Positions 62,366-64,000 of a DNA stretch of 64,000 nucleotides are shown here, in pieces. The stretch is taken from NCBI RefSeq assembly GCF_014650875.1, contig NZ_BMVU01000005.1, forward strand, positions 248,001 through 312,000, written 5' to 3'. This DNA comes from Streptomyces minutiscleroticus (GTDB lineage: Bacteria > Actinomycetota > Actinomycetes > Streptomycetales > Streptomycetaceae). The notes under the pieces were generated by a model. It saw only the letters and a list, made by a program, of their open reading frames with translations, had not been told where the DNA came from and searched no databases. Positions within the stretch are counted from its first letter, which is position 1; the number at the start of each line of letters is the position of its first letter. Made by a program: the position numbers and the translations under genes.

Positions 62366-64000
62366 ATGCCCCGCTTCAGCATCATCGTCTCCCCCCACGG
62401 CGCCGGGGGGCGGCTGTCCCAGGCCCTGGACTCCGTCCTCGCCCAGTCCTTCGGCGACATCGAGGTGATCCCGGTGCGCGGGGCGCCGGACTCGCCCGCG
62501 GGCCTGGTGGCCGCCGGGTACGCGGCCCGCGACGCCCGGGTGGTGCCCGCGCCGTCCCTGACGGGCGCGGGCACCACGGCCACGGGCGCGTACGTGCTGT
62601 TCCTCGGCGAGGACGACCTGCTGGCGCCGGGCGCGCTCGCGGCCGTGGACGCCCGGCTGCGGGAGACCGGCGGGGCCGACGTGCTGCACCTCGGGCACGA
62701 GCGGCTGCCCTGGTGGGAGGGGGAGCCGGAGCACGAGGCGTTCGAGGGGCCGCCGCCGTACGGGGCACTGGTGCGCACGGGGGCGTGGGCGGCCGCGTAC
62801 CGCCGGGAGTTCCTCGTCGGGGAGGGGCTCGTGTGCCCGGAGGACGACCGGGCCGATGTCGGCTGGACCGGCGCGGTGACCCTCGCGGCCGGGCGGACGG
62901 ACGCGGTGCGGGCGCTGTGCGTGCGCCACCGGGTGCGGCGGCAGGGCGAGGGGCCCGCGCCCGCCGCGCTGCTCGACCAGGTGGAGGCGGTGCTGGACCG
63001 GGCCGCCGGGCGGCCGCTCGACGCCGGCCGCGCGGGCGCCCTGTTCGGCGCGCTGTTCGCCGCCGCGGTGGAGGCCGCCGCCGGCCCGTGGCCCTCCTCC
63101 GCCGCCCGCCGCGCCTTCGTCCGCCGCGCCGGGCGGCTGTACCGCCGCCACCGCCCGGCGGGCTTCCGGCCCCCGGCCGGCGCGGAGGGCCTGCGGCTGC
63201 GGCTGCTCGCCCGGGGCGTCCACCCCGTGTTCGCCGCGCTGCCGGCCGCCGGCCGGGCACGGGAGCGGTGGACCGCCCTCGCCGGCCGCGTGCTGCGCCG
63301 GCTGCGCCGGGGCCGCCCCCGGTACCCGTACGCGTGGTACCTGCGCCGCCCCGTCGACGAGAACCTCGCCGTCTTCTCCGCGTACTGGGGCCGCGGCCAC
63401 GCCTGCAACCCGGCCGCGGTCCACCGCGCGGCCCGCGAGCTCGCCCCGCACGTCCGGTCGGTCTTCCTGGTGCGGGAGAAGGACCTGGAGCACATGCCCG
63501 AGGACGTGGAGAGCGTGGTCGTCGGCAGCCGCCGGTACTGGGAGGTGATGGCGCGGGCCAAGTACACGTTCAACAACGTCAACTTCGAGAACGCCGTGCG
63601 CAAGCGGCCCGGGACCGTCCACGTGCAGACCCACCACGGCACGCCGCTGAAGCGGATGGGGCTCGACCAGGTGCCCTACCGGGCCGTCGCCGCGGCCACC
63701 GGCAGCTTCGGCGGTCTGATGCGGCGCGTGGACCGCTGGGACTACTCGCTCTCCTCCAACCCGCACTCCACGGAGGTCTGGTCGGGCGCCTACCCGGGCT
63801 CCTACGAGCACCTGGAGTACGGCTATCCGCGCAACGACCGCTACTACACCGCCCGCCCGGAGGAGGTCGCGCAGATCCGGGCCCGGCTCGGCGTGCCCGA
63901 GGGGCGGACCGCGCTGCTGTACGCGCCGACGTTCCGGGACTACCCGCGGGACGTGGCCGGCCAGTTCGACCTGGCGCGGTTCTGCTCGGCGCTCGGCGAG
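62366..64000 (+). CDS. TagF-like glycerophosphotransferase with a degenerate GT2 domain (runs off the window)
   Basis: The first 545 residues of a paralogue of the preceding protein. The N-terminal GT2 region (1-210) begins MPRFSIIVSPHGAGGRLSQA but has lost the nucleotide aspartates (PVRGAPD in place of AVDDRS), the GLGRARN loop and the DxD motif (LGEDD). The C-terminal TagF domain starts near residue 320 and keeps HGTPLK (His424, Lys429), SSNPHSTEVW, GYPRND and YAPTFRD. It should transfer glycerol phosphate or a similar unit from a CDP-linked donor to a growing polymer at the membrane. 91 nt separate it from the upstream gene. The end lies beyond the window. Confidence 0.87.
   Translation, partial: MPRFSIIVSPHGAGGRLSQALDSVLAQSFGDIEVIPVRGAPDSPAGLVAAGYAARDARVVPAPSLTGAGTTATGAYVLFLGEDDLLAPGALAAVDARLRETGGADVLHLGHERLPWWEGEPEHEAFEGPPPYGALVRTGAWAAAYRREFLVGEGLVCPEDDRADVGWTGAVTLAAGRTDAVRALCVRHRVRRQGEGPAPAALLDQVEAVLDRAAGRPLDAGRAGALFGALFAAAVEAAAGPWPSSAARRAFVRRAGRLYRRHRPAGFRPPAGAEGLRLRLLARGVHPVFAALPAAGRARERWTALAGRVLRRLRRGRPRYPYAWYLRRPVDENLAVFSAYWGRGHACNPAAVHRAARELAPHVRSVFLVREKDLEHMPEDVESVVVGSRRYWEVMARAKYTFNNVNFENAVRKRPGTVHVQTHHGTPLKRMGLDQVPYRAVAAATGSFGGLMRRVDRWDYSLSSNPHSTEVWSGAYPGSYEHLEYGYPRNDRYYTARPEEVAQIRARLGVPEGRTALLYAPTFRDYPRDVAGQFDLARFCSALGE

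Overview
The window is very GC-rich, with codon third positions dominated by G/C, and carries a tmRNA whose tag reads ANTKRDSSQQAFALAA. Together with the gene content this points to a Streptomyces chromosome (core region). From memory, the gene order matches the conserved Streptomyces coelicolor block murA - hup - malic enzyme - helD-like gene - rsuA/sigU - nnaR - narK ... ssrA - smpB - ctp - ftsX - ftsE ... prfB - pkaB - pkaA. That synteny is recalled, not computed.

Layout. 1-1815: end of a molybdenum hydroxylase type operon (FAD-binding subunit, then an Fe-S subunit cut by the window edge). 2403-7489: a four-gene chito-oligosaccharide uptake and hydrolysis operon (solute-binding lipoprotein, two permeases, cytoplasmic GH20 hexosaminidase) with a DasR-like site and a second palindrome upstream. 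7742-20711: housekeeping genes (DUF3039, YqgE, MurA, HU, malic enzyme, HelD-like RNA polymerase recycling ATPase, SigU with anti-sigma RsuA, CGNR protein, nitrate regulator NnaR and transporter NarK). 20712-36187 is an accessory interval. It holds remnants of an ATP-binding/XRE/DUF397 module, a CdsA-like cytidylyltransferase overlapping a GNAT-aminotransferase fusion, a duplicated-domain membrane protein, a secreted YD-repeat phospholipase A2, a secreted subtilase with three P domains, an Amidase_6 protein, a polysaccharide deacetylase and a class A PBP whose transpeptidase site has lost its lysine, followed by a LysR regulator.

36271-46208: an MFS exporter with a repeat-built N-terminus, a decayed GH3-CBM6 glycosidase that still has two perfect operator palindromes, DacB, ssrA-smpB for ribosome rescue, a C-terminal processing protease, FtsEX, a tiny zinc-ribbon membrane protein and a sortase substrate with a 30-bp repeat array. 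46528-55869: prfB, the kinases PkaB and PkaA, and a divergent FHA-FtsK/EccC-like protein that may read PkaA phosphorylation. 56170-59859: a second sugar ABC importer (no ATPase gene, so probably served by the shared ATPase MsiK) whose first permease carries a large inserted extracytoplasmic domain. 60010-64000: two paralogous GT2-TagF fusion proteins (the second cut by the window edge), each with one half intact and the other half degenerate.

The most interesting items are the GNAT-aminotransferase/CdsA operon, which may make an unusual lipid headgroup, the reciprocal decay of the two TagF paralogues, the lysine-less class A PBP, and the pairing of PkaA threonine repeats with the FHA-FtsK protein. 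Coordinates of starts were chosen from ribosome binding sites, 4-bp overlaps and usual family length.
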